The position numbers and the translations under genes were made by a program. The notes under the pieces are model-generated. The model made no database searches. It saw nothing but the letters and a program-made list of their open reading frames with translations, and had not been told where the DNA came from. From Duganella margarita (GTDB lineage Bacteria > Pseudomonadota > Gammaproteobacteria > Burkholderiales > Burkholderiaceae_D): DNA of 64,000 nucleotides. This document shows positions 31,457-42,728 of the stretch, in pieces. Within the stretch, counting starts at the first letter, position 1; each line of letters opens with the position of its first letter. Location of the stretch: NCBI RefSeq assembly GCF_009857535.1, contig NZ_WWCS01000010.1, forward strand, positions 124,001-188,000. Reading direction: 5' to 3'.

Positions 31457-32464
31457 TCAGTCGGGGCTGACCACTTCGTAGCCCTTGGCTTTGAGCGCCG
31501 TCAGATAACTGTCCGGGCCGATGAGGTCAGACAGGCGCAGCATGGCAAAGCTGGTGGTATTGGCGTCCAGCGCTTTGTCGACGGCAGTGAGCCACGCATC
31601 CTGCACGCGCTGCTGGACGTTCTGCCAGTTTTTCTGGTTCTTGACGAAATCGGCGTTGCGCAAGGCGTCGCGGCATTCCGCTTCCTGGTCGGCATAACTG
31701 AGTTTCTGGATCGCTTCCAGATCGCCCTTGGCCCAGGCGTTGGCGCGCACCCGCATGGCGTCCAGATCGCTTTCCAGCCGCGTCAGCGTCTTGTCGAAGC
31801 ACGCCGTGTCGGCCAATGACGACTTCTTGAAATCCTTGAGCATCCTGGAGGCATCGTCCATTTCGAGCGCGATGCTGGTGTCGGTCTTCTTGATCTTGCG
31901 TTCCTTGACGATGGCGTTGATTTTATTGCTGACATCGTAGCCCTTGCCCAGCCCAGCCTGCTTCAGCGCCGCGTCGTACAGCGCATCCGCCACGAAAATC
32001 GGCCGTTCACGCTCGATGCTGTCGTCCTTGCCCAGGTATTTGGTCTTGAGCGGCTGCCAGCGCGCATACACGTCAGCCGGCAGCACATCCTTGAGCGTCG
32101 CCCCGTCCGGATTCTTCTTGATGCCGATCAGGCTCGGCAGCAAGGTCAGGCCGCGGAAGAAGCCAACATGGCCATGCGCGCCGGGCGGCCCCAGATACTC
32201 TTGCGACTGCGCCAGAATCGACTCCACCTGCTGCGAGCGCCACTCCATCTTCAGTGGCAGCGGCGAATAACTGCCGAACACCCACAACACATGATCGCCC
32301 TTGCTGACCTTCCACAAACCCGGACCGGGACGCTGCCCAACCAGCAGGATGGTTTCAGGTTGCGGCGCGGCCTCCTCGGTGGGGGCTGCTGGCGTGGCTT
32401 CTTGGGCCAGCGCGGCAGTCAGTGGCAGGAGCAGGCAAAACGTGGGCAGCAGGCGTTTGAGCAT
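31457..32464 (-). CDS. TraB/GumN family protein
   Basis: Exported protein of 335 residues with a signal peptide (ends LAQEA, about 22). The family core follows: GLWKVSKGDHVLWVFGSYSP, a Trp/Gly pattern near the mature N-terminus, a central helical region, and a C-terminal cysteine pair (DTACFD and AECRD). The TraB/GumN fold is a suspected metal-dependent hydrolase, but its His/Glu residues are not clear here: the usual GT-H motif is replaced by GSYSP. Catalytic activity is therefore uncertain. A short membrane-protein gene lies directly upstream on the same strand. Confidence 0.82.
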   Translation of the reverse strand: MLKRLLPTFCLLLPLTAALAQEATPAAPTEEAAPQPETILLVGQRPGPGLWKVSKGDHVLWVFGSYSPLPLKMEWRSQQVESILAQSQEYLGPPGAHGHVGFFRGLTLLPSLIGIKKNPDGATLKDVLPADVYARWQPLKTKYLGKDDSIERERPIFVADALYDAALKQAGLGKGYDVSNKINAIVKERKIKKTDTSIALEMDDASRMLKDFKKSSLADTACFDKTLTRLESDLDAMRVRANAWAKGDLEAIQKLSYADQEAECRDALRNADFVKNQKNWQNVQQRVQDAWLTAVDKALDANTTSFAMLRLSDLIGPDSYLTALKAKGYEVVSPD

Positions 32465-32473
32465 AGGTCAGAT

Positions 32474-32614
32474 TCAGAAAGCGATGAGGCCGTTGGCCAG
32501 GCAGTGACTGATGAAGTACCAGGAGACAAAATACAAACCGCACAGCAGGAAGGCGGACACAATCGCGGCGCGCGGTGAGCTACGGGATTGAAAAATCCTC
32601 AATAAAGTGCGCAT
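32474..32614 (-). CDS. 46-residue single-helix membrane protein
   Basis: A short frame with a near-perfect ribosome site, GGGAGG, 6 nt before ATG 32614. The product is MRTLLRIFQSRSS followed by a hydrophobic helix (AIVSAFLLCGLYFVSWYFI) and a short tail ending GLIAF. The basic N-terminus and single helix suggest an inner-membrane miniprotein. It ends 9 nt before the TraB/GumN start, so the two are probably cotranscribed. No family recognised. Confidence 0.6.
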   Translation of the reverse strand: MRTLLRIFQSRSSPRAAIVSAFLLCGLYFVSWYFISHCLANGLIAF

Positions 32615-32714
32615 GATGTCCTCCCAACCTGTCTAAAGTTCAACTGTACGTTGCAGGCAACAGCCGGACAAGACCCGATTGGGAGGTGGCGCCATCCGAT
32701 GCCAGGGGTATCGC

Positions 32715-35700
32715 CTAATCGGCTGATGGCGGCAAGGGCGTGCCAAAACCGCCACCGCCCGGCGTTTCAATAATGAACACATCGCCCGGCTGCATATCGG
32801 TCTTGCCGATGTGGCCCAGCACATCCACGCTGCCGTCCGCGCGCTGCACGCTGTTGCGGCCCAGCGCACCCGGCCAGCCGCCCGCCATGCCGAATGGCGC
32901 GTAAATGCGGTTGTTGGACAGGATGGCCGCCGTCATCGGCTCCAGGAAGCGCACTTTGCGCACGCCGCCGTTGCCGCCGTTCCAGTGCCCTGCTCCGCCA
33001 CTGCCGGCGCGGATTTCGTAGCTGTCCAGCCGCACCGGGAAGCGGAACTCCAGGATTTCGGGATCGGTCAGGCGCGAGTTGGTCATATTGGTCTGCACCA
33101 CCGACGTGCCATCGAAGCCGTCCCCTGCGCCGGAGCCGCCGCTGATGGTCTCGTAATACTGGTACTTCGCGTTCCCGAAGGTGAAGTTGTTCATGGTGCC
33201 CTGCGCCGCCGCCATCACGCCCAGCGCGCCGTACAGCGCATTGGTGATGCAGGTCGAGGTCTCCACATTGCCGGAGACAACCGAGGCCGGATAATGCGGA
33301 TTGAGCATCGAGCCTTCCGGAATCAGCACCTTCAGCGGCTTGAGACAGCCGGCGTTGAGCGGAATCTCGTCATCGACCAGCGTGCGGAATACGTATAGCA
33401 CCGCCGCCATGCACACCGCCGACGGCGCATTGAAGTTATTTTCCAGCTGCGGCGAAGTGCCGGTAAAGTCAATCTCCGCGCTGCGCGCCGCCTGATCCAC
33501 GCGCACCGCCACCTGGATCTGTGCGCCGTTATCCAGCGGCAGCGTGAAGGCGCCGTCCTTCAAGGCGCTGATGACGCGCCGCACCGCTTCCTCGGCATTG
33601 TTCTGCACATGGCCCATGTAAGCCTGCACCACATCCAGCCCGAAATGCAGCACCATTTTATGCAGCTCGTCGACGCCTTTCTGGTTGGCGGCGACTTGCG
33701 CACGCAGGTCGGCCAGATTCTGATCCGGATTGCGCGCCGGGTACTGCGCGCCGGCCAGCAAAGCGCGCGTTTCGGCTTCGCGCAATTGGCCGCCGTCCAC
33801 CAGCTTGAAGTTATTGATTAACACGCCCTCTTCTTCGATCACGCGCGAATCCGGCGGCATCGATCCCGGCGTGGTGCCGCCAATGTCGGCATGATGGCCG
33901 CGCGAGCCGACGTAGAACAGGATGCGCGCGCCGGTCGCATCGAACACCGGCGTAATCACCGTGACGTCCGGCAGGTGGGTGCCGCCGTTGTACGGGTCAT
34001 TGAGCATGTACACGTCACCGGCGCGCATGCGGCCGGCGTTTTCGCGCATCACGGTCTTGATGCTCTCGCCCATCGAGCCCAGATGTACCGGCATATGGGG
34101 CGCGTTGGCGATCAGGTTGCCGTCGGCGTCGAAGATGGCGCAGCTGAAGTCCAGCCGCTCCTTGATGTTGACCGAGTATGCGGTGTTCTGCAGGCGCAGC
34201 CCCATCTGCTCGGCGATCGACATGAACAGGTTATTAAAGATTTCCAGCATCACCGGATCGGCCGTGGTGCCGATGGCGCGCCGCTCCGGCAGCGCCGCCA
34301 CGCGCTTCAGCACCAGGTGATCGTGCAGCGTGACCTCGGCCTGCCAGCCCGCTTCGACGATGGTGGTGGCGTTGGCTTCGGCGATGATCGCCGGACCCTT
34401 GATGACATCACCGATGCGCGTGGCGCCGCGCTGGTACAAACTGGTTTGCCGCCATTTGCCGCCGCTGTACATCGGCACCACCGTATGCGGCATCAGGCCG
34501 GACATGCGGCGCGCCGCCGGCTCCACCGTTTCCGACGGCGCATCGGACTTGCCGACCGCCTCCACCGACACCGCCTCGACGATCAACGCGCGCGCCTGCA
34601 TCAGGAAGGAATAGCGCTTGCGGTAAGCCGATTCAAATTGCTGCCGCATCGACGCCACCGTATCGAACAGGACGATCAGCGCGGTGTCGGTGCCTTCGTA
34701 ACGCAGGTGCACCCGGCGGATCAGCGTAATGCGCTCATCGTCCACTTGCTGGTGATGCAGGTCGGCGCGCGCCTGCCGGCCCAGCGCATGCAGGCGCGCT
34801 TCCAGTTCGCCGTGCGCCTCTTCGCTCAACGGCGTTTCGACGGCCGCCTCGCGCATCGCCGTCTGGTCGGCCAGCCCCATGCCGTAGGCCGACATCACGC
34901 CCGCCAGCGAATGCACAAACACCGTCTTCATGCCCAGCGCATCGGCCACCAGACAGGCGTGCTGGCCGCCGGCGCCGCCGAAACTGGTCAGCGCGTATTC
35001 GGTCACGTCGTGCCCGCGCTGGACGGAAATCTGCTTGATGGCGTTGGCCATGTTTCCGACCGCGATATCGAGAAAGCCTTCAGCCACCTGCTCCGCCGTA
35101 GTGGGCATGCCGGTGGCGTCTGCGATGTCCCTGGCCATGTCGCCGAAGCGCTCACGCACCGTGGCGGCGTCCAGCGCCTGCTTGCCGTCGGCGCCGAACA
35201 ATTGCGGAAAGTGATGCGGCTGGATTTTGCCCAGCATGACGTTGCAGTCGGTGACCGCCAGCGGTCCGCCGCGGCGATAACTGGCCGGGCCCGGATTGGC
35301 GCCGGCACTGTCCGGCCCCACGCGATAGCGGCTGCCGTCGAAATGCAGCACCGAACCGCCGCCGGCCGCCACGGTATGAATGCTCATCATCGGCGCGCGC
35401 ATGCGCACGCCGGCCACCTGGGTCTCGAACACGCGCTCGAATTCGTCCGAATAGTGCGACACGTCGGTCGACGTGCCGCCCATGTCGAAGCCGATCACCT
35501 TGTCGAAGCCGGCCAGCCGGGAGGCGCGCACCATGCCGACGATGCCGCCGGCCGGGCCGCTCAGGATCGAGTCCTTGCCCTGGAACGCACGGGCGTCGGT
35601 CAGGCCGCCGTTGGACTGCATGAATTGCAGGTTCACGCCCGGCAGTTCGCCGGCCACCTGCTCGACATAGCGGCGCAGGATGGGCGACAGATAGGCATCG

Positions 35701-36326
35701 ACCACAGTAGTATCGCCGCGCGCCACCAGCTTCATCATCGGACTGATGTCGTGCGACACCGACACCTGCGTAAAGCCGATCTCGCGGGCGATACTGGCCA
35801 CGCGGGTTTCGTGGGCGTGATAGCGGTAGCCGTGCATGAAGACCACGGCCAGCGAGCGCAAGCCCGTAGCATACGCCTGTTCCAGACCGGCGCGTGCGGC
35901 GTCCAGGTCCAATGCAGTCACCAATTCTCCGTGCGCGCCCATGCGTTCATCAATTTCAATCACATGGCTGTACAGCAGTTCCGGCAGCAGAATGCGCCGG
36001 TCAAACAGGCGTGGACGGTTTTGATAGGCGATGCGCAGCGCGTCGCGGAAGCCGCGCGTAATGGCCAGCGCAGTCGGTTCGCCCTTGCGCTCCAACAGCG
36101 CGTTGGTGGCCACCGTGGTGCCCATCTTGACGGCGCCGATCTGCTCTACCGGAATCGGCTTGCCCTTGGCCACACCCATCAGCTGGCGAATGCCGGCGAT
36201 GGCCGCATCGGCGTAATGTTCGGGATTCTCGGACAGCAGCTTGAGCGTGCGCAGCCGGCCATCTGGCGCGCGCGCCACGATGTCGGTGAACGTACCGCCA
36301 CGGTCGATCCAGAATTCCCAATCCAT
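32715..36326 (-). CDS. Fused hydantoinase/5-oxoprolinase (HyuA–HyuB)
   Basis: ATP-dependent opening of 5-oxoproline or a related cyclic amide. The 1203 residues from ATG 36326 (MDWEFWIDRGGTFTDIVA, with AGG upstream) combine an actin-like ATPase half (about 1–680: GGTFTDIVA; KMGTTVATNALLER; GFDMGGTSTDVSHY; FGGAGGQHACLVADALG) with a HyuB half (about 690–1200: FSCAIFDADGNLIANAPHMPVHLGSM in two pieces; GSRGHHADIGGTTPGSMPP). The single-chain form is typical of eukaryotic and some proteobacterial 5-oxoprolinases. It stands alone, so a role in glutathione-derived 5-oxoproline recycling is inferred from family only. Confidence 0.93.
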   Translation of the reverse strand: MDWEFWIDRGGTFTDIVARAPDGRLRTLKLLSENPEHYADAAIAGIRQLMGVAKGKPIPVEQIGAVKMGTTVATNALLERKGEPTALAITRGFRDALRIAYQNRPRLFDRRILLPELLYSHVIEIDERMGAHGELVTALDLDAARAGLEQAYATGLRSLAVVFMHGYRYHAHETRVASIAREIGFTQVSVSHDISPMMKLVARGDTTVVDAYLSPILRRYVEQVAGELPGVNLQFMQSNGGLTDARAFQGKDSILSGPAGGIVGMVRASRLAGFDKVIGFDMGGTSTDVSHYSDEFERVFETQVAGVRMRAPMMSIHTVAAGGGSVLHFDGSRYRVGPDSAGANPGPASYRRGGPLAVTDCNVMLGKIQPHHFPQLFGADGKQALDAATVRERFGDMARDIADATGMPTTAEQVAEGFLDIAVGNMANAIKQISVQRGHDVTEYALTSFGGAGGQHACLVADALGMKTVFVHSLAGVMSAYGMGLADQTAMREAAVETPLSEEAHGELEARLHALGRQARADLHHQQVDDERITLIRRVHLRYEGTDTALIVLFDTVASMRQQFESAYRKRYSFLMQARALIVEAVSVEAVGKSDAPSETVEPAARRMSGLMPHTVVPMYSGGKWRQTSLYQRGATRIGDVIKGPAIIAEANATTIVEAGWQAEVTLHDHLVLKRVAALPERRAIGTTADPVMLEIFNNLFMSIAEQMGLRLQNTAYSVNIKERLDFSCAIFDADGNLIANAPHMPVHLGSMGESIKTVMRENAGRMRAGDVYMLNDPYNGGTHLPDVTVITPVFDATGARILFYVGSRGHHADIGGTTPGSMPPDSRVIEEEGVLINNFKLVDGGQLREAETRALLAGAQYPARNPDQNLADLRAQVAANQKGVDELHKMVLHFGLDVVQAYMGHVQNNAEEAVRRVISALKDGAFTLPLDNGAQIQVAVRVDQAARSAEIDFTGTSPQLENNFNAPSAVCMAAVLYVFRTLVDDEIPLNAGCLKPLKVLIPEGSMLNPHYPASVVSGNVETSTCITNALYGALGVMAAAQGTMNNFTFGNAKYQYYETISGGSGAGDGFDGTSVVQTNMTNSRLTDPEILEFRFPVRLDSYEIRAGSGGAGHWNGGNGGVRKVRFLEPMTAAILSNNRIYAPFGMAGGWPGALGRNSVQRADGSVDVLGHIGKTDMQPGDVFIIETPGGGGFGTPLPPSAD

Positions 36327-36411
36327 GCGTGCCTCGCTAAGTGATGAAGCGTGTATTGTAGTGCCGGCGCTGCGGAGCCGCCCACACAAATATCGATGCT
36401 AAAATGGCACC

Positions 36412-37919
<1,508 letters not shown>

Positions 37920-37923
<4 letters not shown>

Positions 37924-39377
37924 CGTTTCAGGTCGGCCTGAATGACTTTCAAGAAAGTGTCGGTCGACCACTCAAGATCGCGCACAACGATTTGTGGCGT
38001 GTAGAATTGCCCTGCCGCGCGCGGGCGGCCCACGTAGACCTTGTTCGGAATGACCACTTTCGCTGCACCGGAGACCAGCGACTGGTAGCGCACTTCCATG
38101 TAATTGCTGTCTGCCGAACTCGGCGCACCAATCAGTTTCGTATTCGGGAACATGGTGAAGTAGTCCAGCGCATCCAGACAGGCACTGGCGCACTGGCCCG
38201 GCACGATGACGTACACGGGACGGTTGAACGCAGTCGGCGCCGCTACCATGGCAGTGTCCGCTGCTGGCGGGCCGCTGCTGCTGACGTAAAACTTGTCGCC
38301 GCGCTCCAGCGCGTCCTGCATGACGTTGGCTAGCGCGTTGATGCCTTCCGCCAGTTCGGCATTGCCTTGCTCCTTCAAAAAAGCGACCATCCAGCGCACA
38401 TGCGCCACATTGCCGGGCGACGTACGCCACCACACCTGCTGCTTGCCCGTGCGCTGCTGGTCGCGCCGCGCGATATCGGCATCGCCCCACAAGGCGCCGG
38501 CAAAATCCAGGCTCCACAGCGACGAGCCGCCGTGATTGCCGCGCAGGTCGATCACCACAGCGTCCGCCTGCTGATAGCGCTGCGGATGCGCGCGCAGTTC
38601 CGCCGACATTGCGCGATAGGCGGTGCGCTGCGCTTCGTCCGGCTGGAATTCCGGCATCGCGGCCCAATACAGGCGCGGGCGCGGCTCGGTCAGGCCGACC
38701 GGCAGCGTCGTGCCGTTATAGCTTTGCTGGCGCCAGAGCAGCATCTCGTTGGTGTACTGGCTCCACGCCAGCGTCATCGCAAACTGTTTGCCATCCAGCG
38801 CGAAGGCGCAGACCTGCGGCCGCTTGATAAACGGGTTGCCCTTGTCGACAAAGACATCGGGCGCTTCGCTCCACCAGCTGCCCGGCTCATCGCTGCGCCC
38901 CTGAAACGCAAATACGTTGGTTTGCACCAGTGTGCTGATCGCCTCGCCATCGCAGCCCTCAATCCGGCTACCGGCTGGCGGGCCGCCGGGCACGGTGGCA
39001 TAGACATACATGCTGTCGCCGCGCCAGGCCGCGACAAAACCGGGCCAGCGCCATTCCACCGCCGGCGGCATGGTGAACGCCACGCCCGCGTGGCCGTCGT
39101 GAATCACCGTATTAAACCGCATCAGCGCGGCCTGATAGCCGGCGCCATCCCGCACTTGCGCAGCCAATTGCAGGCCCGCCTTGCGCGCCTCGCCGAGACG
39201 GGCGGCAAAGCCGGGATTCGATGGGTCGTAGGTGCCGGGGTGGTTGTCCAGGGTAATCTGATAAGCGGCGTCGATATCGGCGCTGGCCGCGCGCTGCCAC
39301 TGTTCCGGCGTCTGCGGCAGGTCGGCAGCCGTGACGGCGCCTGCCGCCAACAGGCAGGCCGCAGCAAGGCGGCGCAT
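37920..39377 (-). CDS. Exported S41-like peptidase
   Basis: Protein of 485 residues with a signal peptide (ends AVTA, about 17). The second half has S41 C-terminal-processing-peptidase features: DAVVIDLRGNHGGSSLWS, a serine in GQCASACLDALDY where the family nucleophile lies, and KLIGAPSSADSNY matching the usual Gly-Glu-Pro-Thr-Gly-Gly turn. No clear PDZ domain. Cysteines beside the putative nucleophile are unusual, so activity is uncertain. Its ATG shares one base with the stop of the ABC ATPase gene (TGATG), implying coupled translation. Confidence 0.75.
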
Positions 39378-40123
39378 CAGACCAGGCGACCCGCTGCGAT
39401 CGTAATGGTGCGGCCGCAGCGGGCGGCCATGGCCTGGTCGTGGGTGACCAGCACCAAAGTCGAGCCATGCTGGCGATTCAGCTCGAACATCAGCTGGATC
39501 ACGGCTTCGCCGGTGGCGGCGTCCAGGCTGCCGGTCGGTTCGTCGGCAAACAGCAGCGGCGGTTCGCTGACGAAAGCGCGTGCCAAGGCCACGCGCTGTT
39601 GCTCACCGCCGGACAGGTATTTCGGATAATGTTTCAGGCGACTCGACAGGCCAACCCGCGCCAGCATCGCCTCCGCCTTCTCGCGGGCGCCGGCCACGCC
39701 GGACAATTCCAGCGGCAGCATGACGTTTTCCACCGCCGTCAAATGCGCCAGCAGTTGGAAGGACTGGAACACAAAGCCCAGTTTTTCCTTGCGCAAGGCT
39801 GCGCGGCCGTCTTCATCCAGTGCATAAATGTCTACACCATCGAGCACCACGGTGCCGGCGCTGGGAGTGTCCAGCCCAGCCAGCAAACCGAGCAAAGTAG
39901 ACTTGCCGGAACCGGAAGCGCCAACGATCGCCAGCGTCTCTGCCTTTTGCACTGTAAAATCTACCTCGTGCAGGATCGTCAGTTCGCCAGCGGCGTCGGC
40001 GACCCGCTTGGCCAGGCCGTGGACGGCGATGGCCGGCTGCACGCCAGCCGCCGTCACAGGCGACGACGCCAGGGCCGGGCCTTCCGGCATGAAATGAGTT
40101 GACGCTTTAGGGAAATCGGGCAT
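39377..40123 (-). CDS. ybbA: ABC transporter ATP-binding protein, YbbA/LolD type
   Basis: ATPase subunit of 248 residues with Walker A GASGSGKSTLLGLLAGLD, Q-loop FVFQSFQLLAHLTA, signature LSGGEQQRVALARAFV, Walker B LLFADEPTGSLD and the switch His in LVTHD. The MacB/LolD-like class normally pairs with a large FtsX-like permease. In enterobacteria ybbA is divergent from tesA and followed by the permease ybbP. The divergent tesA is kept here, but the next gene is an S41-like peptidase and no permease is present. The start is uncertain: ATG 40123 overlaps the tesA ATG, with an alternative at 40090. Confidence 0.88.
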   Translation of the reverse strand: MPDFPKASTHFMPEGPALASSPVTAAGVQPAIAVHGLAKRVADAAGELTILHEVDFTVQKAETLAIVGASGSGKSTLLGLLAGLDTPSAGTVVLDGVDIYALDEDGRAALRKEKLGFVFQSFQLLAHLTAVENVMLPLELSGVAGAREKAEAMLARVGLSSRLKHYPKYLSGGEQQRVALARAFVSEPPLLFADEPTGSLDAATGEAVIQLMFELNRQHGSTLVLVTHDQAMAARCGRTITIAAGRLV

Positions 40124-40760
40124 GCTGAATATGTTTAAACGTTTATCTGGGAAATCACTGGCCGCCCTGCTCCTGCTGTCGGCGGCGGCGAGCGCCTATT
40201 CTGCACCAAAAACCGTGCTTGTGCTCGGTGATAGTTTGTCAGCCGAATACGGCTTGTCGCGCGGCACCGGCTGGGTCGCGCTGGCGGAGCAGAAACTCAA
40301 ACAGAATAACATCGATGCGGTGGTGGTCAACGCCAGTGTCAGCGGCGAGACCACCAGCGGCGGCCGTTCGCGCCTGCCGGCCCTGCTCACCAAGTACAAA
40401 CCGGACCTGGTGGTGATCGAACTGGGCGCCAACGATGGCTTGCGTGGCCTGCCGGTGCCGGCCGCCGAGGCCAATCTGCGCGCCATGAGCGACGCCGCCA
40501 GCAAGGCCGACGCCAAGGTGATGCTGATCGGCATGCGCATGCCGCCCAACTACGGCCGCGACTACGCCGACAAATTCTTCGCCATGTATGGCGCGCTGAG
40601 CAAGGATATCAAGGCGCCGCTGGTGCCGTTCATGCTCGATGGCGTGGCCGACAAGCCGCAGCTATTCCAGGCGGACCGCTTGCATCCGCTGGCGGAGGCC
40701 CATCCAACCATCCTGGCCAATATCTGGCCGACGCTGCAAAAAACCATTAAGGCCAAATGA
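40122..40760 (+). CDS. tesA: Arylesterase / acyl-CoA thioesterase I (TesA), GDSL family
   Basis: Periplasmic SGNH hydrolase of 212 residues with a signal peptide (ends ASAYSA, about 27). The four family blocks are visible: VLVLGDSLSAEYGL with nucleophile Ser38, Gly in NASVSGETTSGG, Asn in IELGANDGLRG and Asp/His in ADRLHPLAEAH. The start at 40122 has AGGGAAAT upstream; ATG 40131 is an alternative. Divergent from ybbA, as in enterobacteria, and translationally coupled to mnmH by an ATGA overlap. Confidence 0.93.
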   Translation: MLNMFKRLSGKSLAALLLLSAAASAYSAPKTVLVLGDSLSAEYGLSRGTGWVALAEQKLKQNNIDAVVVNASVSGETTSGGRSRLPALLTKYKPDLVVIELGANDGLRGLPVPAAEANLRAMSDAASKADAKVMLIGMRMPPNYGRDYADKFFAMYGALSKDIKAPLVPFMLDGVADKPQLFQADRLHPLAEAHPTILANIWPTLQKTIKAK

Positions 40761-41818
40761 AGTATCCGGAAGTATTAAGCATCGATCAGGTGCTGGACCA
40801 GCTCGACACCTTCGACGCTATCATCGACGCCCGCAGTCCGGGCGAGTTTGCGCTCGACCACCTTCCGGGCGCCATCAACGCGCCGGTGCTGGACGACGAT
40901 CAACGCATCCGCGTCGGCACCATATACAAGCAGGTGGGATCGTTTGAAGCAAAGAAGCTCGGCGCCGCGCTGGTGGCCAGGAACATCGCGCGGCATATTG
41001 AAGAATTGTGGATCGACCAGCCGCGCGAGTGGCGGCCGCTGGTGTATTGCTGGCGCGGCGGCAACCGCAGCGGCTCGATGGCGCATATCCTGGCCAAGAT
41101 CGGCTGGCCGGTGGTGCAGCTGGACGGAGGCTACAAGGCGTTTCGCCAGGAAGTGAATGCGGCACTGGAACAGGCGCCGTCGCTGCGCTTCCAGGTGGTG
41201 TGCGGCACCACCGGCAGCGGCAAGAGCCGCTTGCTCGAAGTTTTGCATGCGCAAGGCGCGCAGGTGCTGGACCTGGAGCAGCTGGCCATGCATCGCGGTT
41301 CGGTGCTGGGCCATTTGCCGAGTCAGCCGCAGCCAAGCCAGAAGGCATTCGAGAACCGCATCTGGCAGGTGCTACGCCGTTTCGATCCGTCGCGGCCGGT
41401 GTTTGTAGAGGCGGAAAGCAAGAAGGTCGGCAATTTGCGGGTGCCAGCGGCCTTGATGGACACCATGCGCGCCGCTGATTGCATCGCGCTGACGTTGTCG
41501 CGTTCTAACCGGGTGCGCCTGCTGATGGAGGATTATCAGCATTTCCTGGCTGACCCGTCGTCGCTCAACGGCCAGCTGGAACATCTGACGCAGTTGCACG
41601 GCCGCGAAAAAATCGCCCGCTGGCAGGCGATGTCGGATGCAGGGCAGATGCCGGAGTTGGTGGAACAACTGCTGGCCGATCACTACGATCCAGCGTATTT
41701 GCGCTCCATCGACCGCAATTTCATCCGCTATGGCCAGGCGCTGCCGCTGGCGCTGGATGACATCAGCGAGGATGCGTTCGCCGCCGCAGCGCGCCAGTTG
41801 ATCGCTACTTGCGTGTAG
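40757..41818 (+). CDS. mnmH: tRNA 2-selenouridine / geranyl-2-thiouridine synthase MnmH
   Basis: Modifies the wobble 2-thiouridine of certain tRNAs. The 353-residue protein has an N-terminal rhodanese domain (about 5–130) with active Cys98 in VYCWRGGNRSGSM, and a C-terminal P-loop domain starting GTTGSGKS (150–157) with a following VEAESKKVGN segment. Selenation needs selenophosphate from SelD, not encoded here. Without selenium the enzyme can still geranylate thiouridine. It follows tesA with a 4-nt overlap and converges on the exporter gene with a 14-bp overlap. Confidence 0.95.
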   Translation: MKYPEVLSIDQVLDQLDTFDAIIDARSPGEFALDHLPGAINAPVLDDDQRIRVGTIYKQVGSFEAKKLGAALVARNIARHIEELWIDQPREWRPLVYCWRGGNRSGSMAHILAKIGWPVVQLDGGYKAFRQEVNAALEQAPSLRFQVVCGTTGSGKSRLLEVLHAQGAQVLDLEQLAMHRGSVLGHLPSQPQPSQKAFENRIWQVLRRFDPSRPVFVEAESKKVGNLRVPAALMDTMRAADCIALTLSRSNRVRLLMEDYQHFLADPSSLNGQLEHLTQLHGREKIARWQAMSDAGQMPELVEQLLADHYDPAYLRSIDRNFIRYGQALPLALDDISEDAFAAAARQLIATCV

Positions 41819-42692
41819 CCCACCAGCAGCATAGTGATCCTGCCGTCACCAGCGCGGCGCCCTGCCAGAAGCTGGCGGTCAGCGCGGTGCGCAGGATGGC
41901 CGCGCTGAAGGCGGACGACAGTACCGGCGCAGCATACGAGACGGCAGCCAGCAAGGCCAGGTTGCCGTGTGTCAGAGCGCGGTTCCAGCTGGCATAGCCC
42001 AGCGCCATCACCGCAGCCGCCGCACACAGCAGGCCGGCGGCGGTCGCGGAGCTCACGCTGAATGGCAGCAGCGTTGCGCCGCCCAGTGCAAACTTCACCC
42101 ACAGGACTGCACTGGTCAACACAAAGAACGGCACGATCGCGTCCGTGCCCTGCGACAGCGGCTTGGCCGCGCAGCAGTACGTGGCCCACAGCAACGCGCC
42201 GCCGGCGGCCAGCCCGTAGCTCACAGGATTGCGCGCCGCGTTGGCAACGATGTGCGCCAGCGACAAGCCCTCGCCGCCACTCAGAATCCACGCCACGCCG
42301 AGCAGCGACAGCAGCAGCCCCGGCGCCAGCCACACGGTCGCGCGCTGGCGGCCGCCGAGCACCATCAACGCCACCGTCAGGCACGGCCACAGATAATTCA
42401 GCAGACCGACCTCGATCGCCTGCGTGCGGTCCTGCGCGTAGCCGAGCGCCAATGCCAGTGCGACCTCATAGCCGGCAAAAAGCGCGCCGCCGATCAGCAG
42501 ATAGCGGCGCGGGTACTGCCGCAGCGGCGTCCAGCCGCGCAACGCCACCAGCATCACCGAGGCCAGCGTATAAATCATCGCCGCGCCGGCCACCGCGCCC
42601 GCCGTTTCGCTAAACAAGCGTATCAGCGAGGGCGCCGTGCTCCACAAGCCGATCGCCGCCAGGCCAAGCAAAGTCCCTTTTGTCTGCGTCAT
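41805..42692 (-). CDS. DMT superfamily exporter, YddG type
   Basis: Ten-helix inner-membrane exporter of 295 residues, with two EamA-type repeats. It begins GTLLGLAAIGLWSTAPSLIR, and the stretch IEVGLLNYLWPCLTVALMV is characteristic of the aromatic amino acid/paraquat exporter YddG. A role in amino-acid export is therefore likely but not proven. The last 14 bp overlap the convergent mnmH end. No strong ribosome site is seen before ATG 42692. Confidence 0.87.
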   Translation of the reverse strand: MTQTKGTLLGLAAIGLWSTAPSLIRLFSETAGAVAGAAMIYTLASVMLVALRGWTPLRQYPRRYLLIGGALFAGYEVALALALGYAQDRTQAIEVGLLNYLWPCLTVALMVLGGRQRATVWLAPGLLLSLLGVAWILSGGEGLSLAHIVANAARNPVSYGLAAGGALLWATYCCAAKPLSQGTDAIVPFFVLTSAVLWVKFALGGATLLPFSVSSATAAGLLCAAAAVMALGYASWNRALTHGNLALLAAVSYAAPVLSSAFSAAILRTALTASFWQGAALVTAGSLCCWWATRK

Positions 42693-42728
42693 ATGTAGAA
42701 AGGGCCGCTAGTCGCGGCCCTTGCTGGA

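Noticed and set aside
33891..36344. Plus-strand open frame of 817 codons
   Set aside because: Antisense shadow of the fused 5-oxoprolinase; no recognisable fold.
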